Both the position numbers and the translations under genes were made by a program. DNA of 64,000 nucleotides. It comes from Allopusillimonas sp008369125 (lineage in GTDB: Bacteria; Pseudomonadota; Gammaproteobacteria; Burkholderiales; Burkholderiaceae_B). How positions within the stretch are numbered: position 1 is the stretch's first letter; every line of letters begins with the position of its first letter. Location: positions 1,860,001 to 1,924,000 of the forward strand of contig NZ_VOAY01000001.1 of NCBI RefSeq assembly GCF_008369125.1, given 5' to 3'. The notes below the pieces were generated by a model, which had not been told where the DNA came from, searched no databases, and worked only from the letters and a program-made list of their open reading frames with translations. Of the stretch, positions 16,056-24,756 are shown piece by piece.

Positions 16056-16075
16056 TACTGTATAAAACATCAGTT
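16056..16075 (-). promoter_or_regulatory. LexA-like box over a possible promoter
   Basis: TACTGTATAAAACATCAGTT keeps the CTG-N10-CAG core of the SOS box and matches 14 of 20 positions of the E. coli consensus. On the minus strand, TTGCAA (16085-16080) and TACAGT (16062-16057, 17-base spacing) or TATACA could form a promoter towards the small membrane protein gene. The second half site has T in place of the first A of ACAG, so LexA binding is only a possibility. Confidence 0.4.
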
Positions 16076-16274
16076 AATTTTGCAAGTAATTTTTTGCGGT
16101 GGCTGCTGCAGGCGACATGGCGTGCGGTACGTCGCGTACCTCAAGACGTTAGCGACGAAAGCTTGCCTAGCGCCTGCCTGTAACCAATCAAGCACTATTC
16201 CATTCACGCCTTTTTGGCACCCTGACGCCACAGCACCCGCCTGGCTTTCACCTGTTGTAAATCCACAATAAAAA

Positions 16275-16314
16275 ACACCCCAAACACAAAGCAAGAGCTC
16301 TGTACTTGGGGTGT
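16275..16314 (-). terminator. Terminator after the peroxiredoxin gene
   Basis: ACACCCCAA (16275-16283) pairs with TTGGGGTGT (16306-16314). On the minus strand the stem is followed by a run of T (TTTTTTATT). It is about 170 bases past the peroxiredoxin stop codon. Confidence 0.75.
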
Positions 16315-16482
16315 GCATACTTAGTGAGAAGCGTGGCAGCTGGGCGACTGTCTCAGGCGCATAAGCCAGATTAGCAAAACGCCCTGCGGTAGTACCGCTT
16401 ACGTATACTGGCGGTTTACGGTTGTGCTCCAGACCAACTCTGGCCGCGCTGACCGCGACCTGATTACTCTACACGCTAAGAT

Positions 16483-17121
16483 TTACTTGTTAGGCTGAGG
16501 CGTTAAACGCAAATAAGGGCGCAAGGCTTTAAAGCCTTTAGGAAATTTCTCCTTGGCCACCTCGTCAGATATTGAAGGAACAATAATGACATCTTCACCC
16601 TGCTTCCAGTTGACGGGCGTGGCAACACTGTAGTTGTCGGTCAGCTGCAGTGAATCGAGCACGCGAAGAATCTCGTCAAAGTTGCGCCCTGTGCTGGCAG
16701 GGTACGTTAATGTCAGCCGAATCTTTTTGGCTGGGTCAATAATGAATACCGAGCGCACTGTCGCCGTGGTGCTGGCATTAGGGTGAATCATGTCATAAAG
16801 TGTTGCCACTTTATGATCAGGGTCGGCAAGAATCGGAAACGTCAGAGTGGTGTTCTGAGTGTCATTGATGTCTTCGATCCACTTTTTATGAGACTCAGCG
16901 CCATCCACCGAAACCGCAATCACCTTGGCATTGCGCTTGGCAAACTCACCCTCGACGATAGACGTATAGCCCAGTTCAGTTGTGCAGACAGGCGTGAAGT
17001 CAGCAGGATGCGAAAACAAAACGCCCCAGCTGTCACCCAGCCACTCATGAAACCGGATTGTTCCGGCGGAAGAGTTCTGCTCAAAATCAGGGGCAATATC
17101 GCCCAGACGCAAAGTAGTCAT
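16483..17121 (-). CDS. 1-Cys peroxiredoxin (Prx6 type)
   Basis: A cytosolic thiol peroxidase of 212 residues. The peroxidatic Cys46 is in HPADFTPVCTTELG. The long C-terminal domain (VNWKQGEDVIIVPSISDEVA...KGFKALRPYLRLTP) is typical of the Prx6 group, and I see no second, resolving cysteine. The ATG at 17121 is preceded by AGAGAG; a longer frame to 17190 has no support. It stands alone with its own terminator. Confidence 0.93.
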   Translation of the reverse strand: MTTLRLGDIAPDFEQNSSAGTIRFHEWLGDSWGVLFSHPADFTPVCTTELGYTSIVEGEFAKRNAKVIAVSVDGAESHKKWIEDINDTQNTTLTFPILADPDHKVATLYDMIHPNASTTATVRSVFIIDPAKKIRLTLTYPASTGRNFDEILRVLDSLQLTDNYSVATPVNWKQGEDVIIVPSISDEVAKEKFPKGFKALRPYLRLTPQPNK

Positions 17122-17241
17122 AGAAGCTCTCTTTATAAGGCAATTGAACAACAAAGTTAGGCCATATAGTGTGACAGCATAAGCCGGCAAACGGAAATAG
17201 ACTTTACGTATTAACTTATTCCGCCTGCCAGATTCAGTTTT

Positions 17242-19065
17242 TTACTTTGCCAAGGCCACTGCCGCATACCGCCCAGCCAGCTCACCTTCCTGGATGGCGG
17301 TCGACATGGCTTGAGCTCGCGGCAAAATATACGCCGCATAAAAAATACTGGTTGCGAGTTTCTGCGTATGAAATGCCGTGGCAGCCCCGTCGACCATACG
17401 CTTGTGACAAGCCAGCGCAGCGCGTGCCATTTGCCAACCTGCGTATACGATGCCCGCCAACATGAGGTAGCTCACGCTACCCGTAAAAACCGCACGCGGT
17501 GACTCTTTGGCATTGGCCAGTACAAAGTGAGTGGCCTGCTCATTAGCATCTATCGCGGCGGCCAGCCTGCGCGCCATCAGGGCAAACCCTCCGGCATCAT
17601 CGCCACCTTGGTTGGCTGCTTCTTCGAGCTCAGCCACGGTTGCGTACATTTGAGTGGCAAGGGCCTTGGCGGTAGCGCCGCCATCGCGCAATACCTTACG
17701 CCCGACAAAATCATTGGCCTGAATCGCCGTTGTGCCTTCATAAATGGTCAAAATGCGGGCGTCGCGATAGTACTGCGCGGCACCTGTTTCTTCGATGTAA
17801 CCCATGCCGCCATGCACCTGCACACCCAGTGAGGCCACTTCGATAGATGACTCAGTGGAAAGGCCTTTTACCAACGGCACCAGATACTCATACAGGGCCT
17901 TATTGCGCACTTGTTCTTGAGCGTCTGGATGGTGGCGCGACTTATCAAAGGCTGCCGCCGCCACATAGGCCATAGCACGCGTGCCTTCGGTAAGCGCTTT
18001 CATGGTCATGAGCATTCGCTGCACATCGGGGTGGTTAACAATCGCAACAGGCCCCTGAGACCCTTCAAGCGCCTGCCCCTGCAGGCGGTCACGCGCATAG
18101 GCGTCGGCGTGTTGCAGGGCGCGTTCTGACAGTGCAATGCCCTGTACGCCAACCGCATAGCGGGCGGCGTTCATCATGATAAACATGTATTCAAGGCCGC
18201 GGTTTTCTTCGCCTACCAGGTAGCCGACAGCCCCCTCGCCCACATCGCCCTTACCCGCACCGTACATCAAAACGGTGGTCGGGCTGCCATGAATACCCAG
18301 CTTGTGTTCAATAGAGGCACACCACACGTCGTTGTGCGCACCAAGCGAACCATCATCATTGACAAGGTACTTGGGAACAATAAACAGTGAAATGCCTTTT
18401 ACGCCTTTGGGCGCATCAGGTGTGCGGGCCAGCACCAGATGGACGATATTCTCGGCCATGTCGTGCTCGCCATACGTGATGAAAATTTTCTGGCCTGACA
18501 GGCGATAGCTACCATCATTCTGCTTTACTGCCTTGCTCGAAACCAGTGCCAGGTCTGACCCGGCCTGAGGCTCGGTAAGGTTCATGGTGCCCGTCCAGCG
18601 GCCTTCAAGCATGGGCGGAATATATAAATTTTGCTGTTCGGGGGTGCCTACCGCCGTCAGGGCCTCAATGACACCATCGGTCAGCAAAGGACACAGGGCA
18701 AAAGACAGATTGGCGGCGTTAAGGTTTTCACCCGTGGGCGCGCCCACGAGCTTGGGCAAGCCTTGGCCGCCCCATTTGATCTCGTGCTGCAGCCCTTGCC
18801 ACCCACCCTGAGCGAACTCCTGAAAAGCCTCTTTGAAGCCAGGCGACGTTTCAACCTTGCCATTGTTCCATTTGGCTGGATCTGTATCGCCACTGTGATT
18901 CAACGGAGCAAGCGCCTGCTCAACAAAGCGTGCGTTTTCTTCGAGCACCGCATCAACCAAATCTTCAGACACCTCTTCAAAGCCTGGCATTGCCAGCACG
19001 TCGTCCAGGCCCGCAAGCTCTTTAATAACAAAACGAATATCATCTAAGGGGGCTCGGTAAGTCAC
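17242..19065 (-). CDS. Acyl-CoA dehydrogenase, long form with C-terminal extension
   Basis: A flavin enzyme that oxidises acyl-CoA to the enoyl-CoA in fatty acid degradation and passes electrons to ETF. The 607-residue length fits the long FadE-like group with an extra C-terminal domain. Landmarks: WTGTMNLTEPQAGSDLA, KIFITYGEHDMAENIVHLVL, the catalytic-base region EVASLGVQVHGGMGYIEETG and YRDARILTIYEGTTAIQAND. A GTG at 19065 (VTYRAPLDDIRF) with GGAG five bases before it is the best start. It is separated from etfBA by repeats and a terminator, yet the proteins probably work together. Confidence 0.94.
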   Translation of the reverse strand: MTYRAPLDDIRFVIKELAGLDDVLAMPGFEEVSEDLVDAVLEENARFVEQALAPLNHSGDTDPAKWNNGKVETSPGFKEAFQEFAQGGWQGLQHEIKWGGQGLPKLVGAPTGENLNAANLSFALCPLLTDGVIEALTAVGTPEQQNLYIPPMLEGRWTGTMNLTEPQAGSDLALVSSKAVKQNDGSYRLSGQKIFITYGEHDMAENIVHLVLARTPDAPKGVKGISLFIVPKYLVNDDGSLGAHNDVWCASIEHKLGIHGSPTTVLMYGAGKGDVGEGAVGYLVGEENRGLEYMFIMMNAARYAVGVQGIALSERALQHADAYARDRLQGQALEGSQGPVAIVNHPDVQRMLMTMKALTEGTRAMAYVAAAAFDKSRHHPDAQEQVRNKALYEYLVPLVKGLSTESSIEVASLGVQVHGGMGYIEETGAAQYYRDARILTIYEGTTAIQANDFVGRKVLRDGGATAKALATQMYATVAELEEAANQGGDDAGGFALMARRLAAAIDANEQATHFVLANAKESPRAVFTGSVSYLMLAGIVYAGWQMARAALACHKRMVDGAATAFHTQKLATSIFYAAYILPRAQAMSTAIQEGELAGRYAAVALAK

Positions 19066-19176
19066 AGAATCTCCAATATCTATTGATTTAATTGTCAAAG
19101 CGCAATCGAACACGCGTACAACGGGCAGCATTTAACCCAGGCTTTGCCTGCGCACTTTTTCTCATATATTAACCGC

Positions 19177-19314
19177 CTCCACAGTGCTGTGCTCACCGCT
19201 TCCACAGAGTTGTGCTTGCGCCTCCACGGTGCTGTGCTTACCGGCTCCACCGTGCTGTGCTTACCGGCTCCACCGTGCTGTTGCTTACGGCCTCCACGGC
19301 ATTGATCGTGCTGC
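19177..19314. repeat. Tandem repeat, six units of 22-24 bp
   Basis: Six units begin with CTCCAC or TTCCAC at 19177, 19200, 19222, 19245, 19268 and 19292, each followed by a form of GGTGCTGTGCTTACCGG. Units four and five are nearly identical and the outer ones more diverged. The repeat lies about 110 bases upstream of the acyl-CoA dehydrogenase start, so it may sit in or near its promoter. It is a likely variable-number locus. Confidence 0.8.
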
Positions 19315-19393
19315 GCGCGAGGCATCGCTGCACCCTGCTTTTATTTCAACCGGATTCAGCCACAAGAACGAAACCACGCCAGCTGCTTCCAAC

Positions 19394-19436
19394 AAAAAAC
19401 CCCGAGACAGGCGAGTGCCTGCTTCGGGGTTTTTTT
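19394..19436. terminator. Bidirectional terminator after etfA
   Basis: CCCCGA (19400-19405) and CAGGC (19408-19412) pair with GCCTG (19417-19421) and TCGGGG (19424-19429), with a two-base internal mismatch and GAGT loop. Six A precede and seven T follow, so it can stop transcription on both strands. It lies about 50 bases past the etfA stop. Confidence 0.9.
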
Positions 19437-19484
19437 GGACGGGGCCATCAGCCTTTAAAACTGGCCGATCGCCCGTCGCCAGTA

Positions 19485-20414
19485 TTACAGCAACTCAACC
19501 AGCTCTGGAACAGCCTGGAAAAGATCTGCAACCAGCCCATAGTCGGCCACGCCAAAAATGGGGGCTTCAGCGTCCTTGTTAATAGCCACAATGACCTTGG
19601 AGTCTTTCATGCCGGCCAGATGCTGAATGGCACCAGAAATACCGATGGCCACGTAAAGCTGCGGCGCAACGATTTTGCCCGTTTGACCGACTTGCCAGTC
19701 GTTGGGTGCATAACCCGCGTCTACGGCTGCGCGCGAGGCCCCAAGCGCTGCACCAAGCTTGTCAGCCAATGGTTCGAGCATTTTGAAGTTTTCGGCGCTA
19801 CCCAGGCCACGACCGCCGGACACCACCACTGCCGCGCCAGCCAGCTCAGGACGATCGCTCTTGGCGACCTCACGGCCTACAAACGAAGACAGCCCGGCAT
19901 CAGCCGCCGCAGTCAGCGTTTCAACAGCAGCGCTGCCGCCTTCAGCGGACAAGGCATCAAATGCCGTGGTGCGCACAGTGAGAACTTTAACTGCATCAGC
20001 CGACTGCACCGTCGCAATTGCGTTACCAGCATAGATGGGGCGCTGGAACGTGTCAGCAGACTCTACAGCGATAATGTCGGAAATTTGTGCAACATCAAGC
20101 AGAGCGGCAACGCGGGGAGCAATGTTTTTGCCCGATGCCGTCGATGCAAACAGAATGTGGCTGTAGTCTTTGGCCACGGCCAGCACCTGGTCAGCAACGT
20201 TTTCAGCCAGCCCTTCAGCCAGATAAGGCGCGTCGGCCAGCAATACTTTGCTTACACCAGCAGCCTTGGCCGCCTGGTCTGCAACAGCTTGCGCACCACT
20301 GCCAGCAACGAGTACATGTACATCGCCACCGATTTTCTGGGCGGCCGCAACGGTATTAAGCGTAGCACCCTTGAGCTGGGCATTATCATGTTCGGCAATT
20401 ACCAGAATTGTCAT
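19485..20414 (-). CDS. etfA: Electron transfer flavoprotein, alpha subunit
   Basis: EtfA and EtfB form a soluble FAD and AMP-containing dimer that carries electrons from acyl-CoA dehydrogenases to the membrane quinone pool. The 309-residue protein has the C-terminal FAD-binding domain with VVSGGRGLGSAENFKMLEPL, VGQTGKIVAPQLYVAIGISG and IVAINKDAEAPIFGVADYG. The ATG at 20414 directly follows the etfB stop, so the two are made together. A strong terminator follows. Confidence 0.97.
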   Translation of the reverse strand: MTILVIAEHDNAQLKGATLNTVAAAQKIGGDVHVLVAGSGAQAVADQAAKAAGVSKVLLADAPYLAEGLAENVADQVLAVAKDYSHILFASTASGKNIAPRVAALLDVAQISDIIAVESADTFQRPIYAGNAIATVQSADAVKVLTVRTTAFDALSAEGGSAAVETLTAAADAGLSSFVGREVAKSDRPELAGAAVVVSGGRGLGSAENFKMLEPLADKLGAALGASRAAVDAGYAPNDWQVGQTGKIVAPQLYVAIGISGAIQHLAGMKDSKVIVAINKDAEAPIFGVADYGLVADLFQAVPELVELL

Positions 20415-21164
20415 TTAGATCACCTTCGCTTCGTTCTTGAGTTTCTCTACCAACGTTGCCACATCGGGCACAACAATGCCTGCCGAACGTGCAGGTGGCT
20501 CTGCAACCTTAAGTGTTTTAAGGCGAGGTGTAACATCAACGCCGAGGTCTTCAGGCGTGAACACGTCGAGCTGCTTTTTCTTTGCCTTCATGATGTTGGG
20601 CAAAGTGACATAGCGAGGCTCGTTCAGTCGCAAGTCGGTTGTAATGATCGCGGGCAATTTGAGCGACAGGGTTTCGAGGCCACCGTCAATTTCACGCGTT
20701 ACGGTTGCGGTATCGCCGGACACTTCGACTTTGCTGGCAAATGTAGCCTGCGACCACCCCAGCAATGCAGCTAGCATTTGCCCGGTTTGGTTGGCGTCAT
20801 CATCGATAGCCTGTTTGCCGAGAATGACCAGCTGAGGCTGCTCTTTATCAACAATCGCTTTCAAAAGCTTTGCCACAGCCAGCGGCTGCAGCTCGACATC
20901 AGTTTGAATCAGCGCAGCACGGTCTGCCCCAATGGCCATGGCCGTACGCAGGGTTTCCTGGCTTTGAGCCACGCCGCACGACACGGCAATCACTTCGGTA
21001 GCAACACCTTTTTCTTTCAAACGTGTTGCTTCTTCAACGGCAATTTCGTCGAATGGGTTCATCGACATTTTGACATTGGCGATGTCTACGCCAGTCTGAT
21101 CAGACTTAACGCGCACTTTGACGTTGTAATCAACAACGCGCTTGACAGGTACCAAGACCTTCAT
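20415..21164 (-). CDS. etfB: Electron transfer flavoprotein, beta subunit
   Basis: The AMP-binding partner of EtfA, 249 residues long. It starts MKVLVPVKRVVDYNVKVRV, then the family segments KMSMNPFDEIAVEEATRLKE, QLVILGKQAIDDDANQTGQM and EIDGGLETLSLKLPAIITTD, and ends with the basic IMKAKKKQLDVF region. A GGAGG ribosome site precedes the ATG. It is the first gene of an etfBA operon. Confidence 0.97.
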   Translation of the reverse strand: MKVLVPVKRVVDYNVKVRVKSDQTGVDIANVKMSMNPFDEIAVEEATRLKEKGVATEVIAVSCGVAQSQETLRTAMAIGADRAALIQTDVELQPLAVAKLLKAIVDKEQPQLVILGKQAIDDDANQTGQMLAALLGWSQATFASKVEVSGDTATVTREIDGGLETLSLKLPAIITTDLRLNEPRYVTLPNIMKAKKKQLDVFTPEDLGVDVTPRLKTLKVAEPPARSAGIVVPDVATLVEKLKNEAKVI

Positions 21165-21221
21165 TGAGTTTCCTCCAGGGGGGATATATAAAACAAGCTA
21201 AAAAAACAAAACCTTTCGATT

Positions 21222-22145
21222 TTACACTGCGGCCAGAGCCCTTATATGGGCCACCGCGCTGCGACCAAGCGCTGACAAGTTGTAGCCGCCTTCCAGGAAG
21301 CTGACCAGGCGCCCTGAGGCCGTTTTTTGTGCCAAGGCGACGATCTGGTCGGTGATCCATGCAAAATCCGCTTCGACGAGACCTAATTGCCCCATACCGT
21401 CTTCACGGTGGCCATCAAACCCAGCGGAGATAAAAACGAACTCAGGCTGGAAATCGTAAAGACGTGGCATCCAGATGTCGCTGACAACCATGCGCAAATC
21501 AGGGCCACGCGTGTAAGCATCGACCGGTATGTTTACCATGTTTTCGGCTGACGGGTCTTGATACGACCAGGGAAAAAGTGTTTGCTGGAAGAAACTGCAC
21601 ATGAGTACGCGCGGGTCACCGGCGAAAATATCTTCAGTGCCATTGCCGTGATGAACATCGAAGTCAATAATGGCCACACGCTGCAGATTGTACTTTTCAA
21701 GCGCATAAGCGGCTGCAATGGCTACGTTGTTGAAAAAGCAAAAACCCATTGCCTGCGCGGGCCCCGCATGGTGGCCTGGTGGGCGCACGGCGCAGAACGC
21801 ATTGGTATGCACCCCGGCCATGATGGCGTCAACGGCGGTAAGCCCCGCTCCTGCGGCGCCCAAGGCCGCTTCTAGGGTATGCGGCCCCATAAGCGTATCG
21901 GCGTCAATGGCAAAGTGGTTTTCTGACGGTGCATGGCTGCGCAGATAATCAATGTGCGCAGCCGTATGCACGCGAAGAAGATCAGCATCTGTCGCGGCAC
22001 GGGCCTGTGCTTCATCAAGAAAGCTCATAATGCCACTTGCAACAAGTTGATCGTTAATTGCGTCCAGGCGACCAGGGCATTCGGGGTGCCAGTCGCCCAT
22101 GTCATGCAATCGGCATGAGGGATGGGTAATATAGAGAGTCTCCAT
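21222..22145 (-). CDS. Histone-deacetylase-family amidohydrolase
   Basis: A 307-residue zinc hydrolase of the arginase/deacetylase fold, a family that removes acetyl groups from polyamines, lysines or small amides. It shows YITHPSCRLHDMGDWHPECP, the paired histidines in AVRPPGHHAGPAQAMGFCFF, the zinc ligands in IDFDVHHGNGTEDIF, and SAGFDGHREDGMG. The natural substrate in bacteria of this type is not certain. Its ATG lies only 11 bases from the divergent mltB start, so the two genes must share or overlap promoters. Confidence 0.92.
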   Translation of the reverse strand: METLYITHPSCRLHDMGDWHPECPGRLDAINDQLVASGIMSFLDEAQARAATDADLLRVHTAAHIDYLRSHAPSENHFAIDADTLMGPHTLEAALGAAGAGLTAVDAIMAGVHTNAFCAVRPPGHHAGPAQAMGFCFFNNVAIAAAYALEKYNLQRVAIIDFDVHHGNGTEDIFAGDPRVLMCSFFQQTLFPWSYQDPSAENMVNIPVDAYTRGPDLRMVVSDIWMPRLYDFQPEFVFISAGFDGHREDGMGQLGLVEADFAWITDQIVALAQKTASGRLVSFLEGGYNLSALGRSAVAHIRALAAV

Positions 22146-22156
22146 AAGGGAAGATT

Positions 22157-23383
22157 ATGTTCACACATGTGCAGTTAGTGCAAGCAGTGTTTCTCTCCAT
22201 GCTGCTCGGTGGCTGTGCCGCCAACCAGTCGCAGGTGGTGCAAAACAGCCAGCCAGCGCAGGCAACGGCGAACAAAACAAGCACCGTTGCCGCAAGCGCC
22301 GCCACCGCGCGGGCCAGCGCTCTTGCTCCACAAGCAGTACTCGAAACCGTTGCAGAGCCCGCCTCTATTGCTGCCGGCATTTCGATCGCTGACGCCAGCC
22401 CCTTGCACAACCTCGACGGATCACTGTCGCCCAACCTGCAAGCCTATGCGCTTGAAGTGTCCCGTGTGCGCAATGTGCCGCTTGAACATGTTGAAGCACT
22501 GTTGAAAGAGGCACAGTACAACGCTACGGCAGCACGCCTGATGAAACCCACAGGCAAGCGCATCCGCCGCAGCTGGACCACTTATAAAAATCGGTTTGTA
22601 GAACCGGTGCGAATTAACGCAGGGCAGACATTCTGGACCGAAAACCAGGCATTTCTGGACGCAACCGCCAAACAGTATGGCGTACCGGCCTCAATAATCG
22701 TGGCCATTATCGGCGTCGAAACCATTTACGGCCGAATCACGGGTGACTTCCGGGTTCTCGATGCGCTCGCAACGCTGGGCTTTCGGTACCCCGACAGTAC
22801 CCGCCCCGAGCGTAGCGAACTGTTTCGTAACCAGTTGGCCGATTTAATCCAGCTCGACCAAGAACAAATACTTGACGCACGGGCTGCAACTGGCTCATTC
22901 GCGGGTGCCATGGGCCTGCCTCAGTTCATGCCCGGCAGCCTCATGCGCTATGCTGCAGACGGTGACAATAACGGCCACATTGACCTGCTTAACAGCAAGA
23001 AAGATGCGATCGCCTCAGTGGCACGCTTTTTACGCCTGCATGGCTGGCAACCCGGCCTGCCAGTTTTTGCGCCGGCCACGCTGCCAGCCAATGCTGGTCA
23101 ACTGGTTACGGGAGGCCTAAACCCCACACTCAGCTGGGCACAATTGGTGCAAGAAGGTGCGCAAATTCTGCCGGCAAACGCCAGCGCAGCCCAAAACAGC
23201 TGGACTCAGCATAAATTAGGGGTTGTTGACTTGGCAGATGAATCACAAAACCGGGTTGAATACCGGCTGGGCACGCCCAATTTTTTCGCCATCACGCACT
23301 ATAACCGTAGCTACTTTTACGCAACGGCCGTTGCCGACCTAGCCAAATCGCTGGCAGATCGCATGGGATACGGGTGGCCTTAA
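22157..23383 (+). CDS. mltB: Membrane-bound lytic murein transglycosylase B
   Basis: A peptidoglycan-cleaving lipoprotein of 408 residues. The signal peptide ends in the lipobox LLGGC, with the lipidated Cys20. A low-complexity linker rich in Ala, Gln and Thr (about 21-65) precedes the family 3 transglycosylase domain. The catalytic Glu188 is in AIIGVETIYGRITGDF, and GAMGLPQFMPGSLMRYAADG is the second signature. It acts in the periplasm from the outer membrane. It is divergent from the deacetylase-like gene. Confidence 0.94.
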   Translation: MFTHVQLVQAVFLSMLLGGCAANQSQVVQNSQPAQATANKTSTVAASAATARASALAPQAVLETVAEPASIAAGISIADASPLHNLDGSLSPNLQAYALEVSRVRNVPLEHVEALLKEAQYNATAARLMKPTGKRIRRSWTTYKNRFVEPVRINAGQTFWTENQAFLDATAKQYGVPASIIVAIIGVETIYGRITGDFRVLDALATLGFRYPDSTRPERSELFRNQLADLIQLDQEQILDARAATGSFAGAMGLPQFMPGSLMRYAADGDNNGHIDLLNSKKDAIASVARFLRLHGWQPGLPVFAPATLPANAGQLVTGGLNPTLSWAQLVQEGAQILPANASAAQNSWTQHKLGVVDLADESQNRVEYRLGTPNFFAITHYNRSYFYATAVADLAKSLADRMGYGWP

Positions 23384-23571
23384 CCCCCTTATAGACGACG
23401 CAATAAAGCCCGGTCATTTTGGCTTATGAATGGCTGGGCTGTGCGCCCCGACAGATATAGACTAGGCGGGCTTGTTCTTGCAGGCCCTGCCCGACTCACC
23501 GAACCAGACAACACCCAGTGCAATAGCCCCAAGCGCCTACCTGCGCATCGGGACGTAGACTAAAGCGTTAG

Positions 23572-24480
23572 CTACGCGTTAAACACACCCGTAGACAAAT
23601 AGCGATCGCCCCGGTCGCAAACAATAAAAACAATAGTGGCGTTTTCAACTCGCTGTGCAACACGTAGTGCAGCGATCAATGCACCCGCTGACGAAATGCC
23701 GGCAAATATGCCCTCTTCTGAAGCCAGCCGACGCGCCATTTCTTCGGCCTGTGCCTGTGAGACCAGTTCGAACTCGTCTACCCGCTCAGCGTGATAAATA
23801 GAGGGCTGATAAGCCTCGGGCCATTTGCGTATGCCAGCGATTTGCGAACCTTCTTCTGGCTGTGCACCCACAACACGAATATTACTATTTTTGCCATGCA
23901 GAAAGCTGCTTACACCCATAATCGTGCCTGTGGTGCCCATTGCACTTACAAAGTGGGTGATCTGCCCATCTGTTTGCTGCCAGATTTCTGGCCCCGTGGT
24001 TTCAATGTGCGCACGTGGGTTGTCTTCGTTGGCAAACTGATCGAGTACCTTACCCTTGCCTTCCGCCTGCATGGAAAGGGCCAGATCGCGGGCGTACTCC
24101 ATGCCACCTTTGCTGGCGGGTGTGAGGATGAGGTCAGCCCCATAAGCCGTCATGGCCGCACGCCGTTCAACCGTTAGGTTGTCAGGCATGATTAACACCA
24201 TTTTGTAACCACGCACTGCTGCGACCATGGCCAGGGCAATGCCTGTATTGCCGCTAGTGGCCTCAATGAGTGTGTCGCCGGGCTTGATATCGCCTCTGGC
24301 TTCTGCCTGGCGAATCATGGAGTACGCAGCCCGGTCTTTGACGGAGCCTGCCGGATTATTGCCCTCGAGCTTGGCAAGAATGACATTGCCTCGGGCGGCG
24401 CCAGCCTCGCCCGGTATGCGTTGCAACCTTACAAGCGGGGTAGAGCCAATAGTGTCTTCAACTGTGAGGTATTTTTTCAT
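23572..24480 (-). CDS. cysM: Cysteine synthase B
   Basis: A PLP enzyme of 302 residues that makes cysteine from O-acetylserine and sulfide or thiosulfate. The PLP-binding Lys48 is in NNPAGSVKDRAAY, and the phosphate loop is TSGNTG (75-80). Length, the ending VCDRGDRYLSTGVF and the residues RKWPEAYQPSIYH point to CysM rather than CysK. The ATG at 24480 (MKKYLTVEDTIG) is preferred over an upstream GTG at 24504. It is flanked by non-coding stretches of about 190 and 270 bases. Confidence 0.95.
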   Translation of the reverse strand: MKKYLTVEDTIGSTPLVRLQRIPGEAGAARGNVILAKLEGNNPAGSVKDRAAYSMIRQAEARGDIKPGDTLIEATSGNTGIALAMVAAVRGYKMVLIMPDNLTVERRAAMTAYGADLILTPASKGGMEYARDLALSMQAEGKGKVLDQFANEDNPRAHIETTGPEIWQQTDGQITHFVSAMGTTGTIMGVSSFLHGKNSNIRVVGAQPEEGSQIAGIRKWPEAYQPSIYHAERVDEFELVSQAQAEEMARRLASEEGIFAGISSAGALIAALRVAQRVENATIVFIVCDRGDRYLSTGVFNA

Positions 24481-24756
24481 GCTCAAAATGATACACCCAA
24501 GCACAGCAAGTGAACATCCTCCCTTCCCTCAGCCGTTGCCTGCGTGGAGCGATCTAAGTGGACCACCCCGTGTAAATTGTTCCCTGGAGTTCTGTCATAT
24601 TTTTGGGCCCCTCGGGCCTCGTCGCTAACCAGGCCGCCACAGTTGCAGCGTCAGATTCTGTCGCATGATTGATGACTTCGTTTTTTTCTGCTGTGCCTGA
24701 AACTCACCAGCCCGTCCCCAGCTACCAGGGCGTTTGACAGGCTGGTGCGATATCAA

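Larger units (their letters stand above)
15935..16482. other. Gene-less stretch between small membrane protein gene and peroxiredoxin
   Basis: Contents that I can support: a small hairpin CCCCG-CTATA-CGGGG (16000-16014) in the leader of the small membrane gene, a LexA-like box (16056-16075) in an AT-rich patch, and the peroxiredoxin terminator (16275-16314). The rest shows only short overlapping open frames without ribosome sites. Confidence 0.5.
19066..19484. other. Gene-less stretch with a 23-bp repeat and a terminator
   Basis: This region lies between the acyl-CoA dehydrogenase start and the etfA stop. It holds a short tandem repeat (19177-19314) and the bidirectional terminator of etfA (19394-19436). 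Open frames across the repeat read as low-complexity peptides and have no ribosome site. Confidence 0.6.

Noticed and set aside
19212..20774. 520-codon plus-strand frame over etfA/etfB
   Set aside because: It is antisense to two certain genes, has no family motif and starts in the 23-bp repeat. It is a shadow frame of high-GC third positions.
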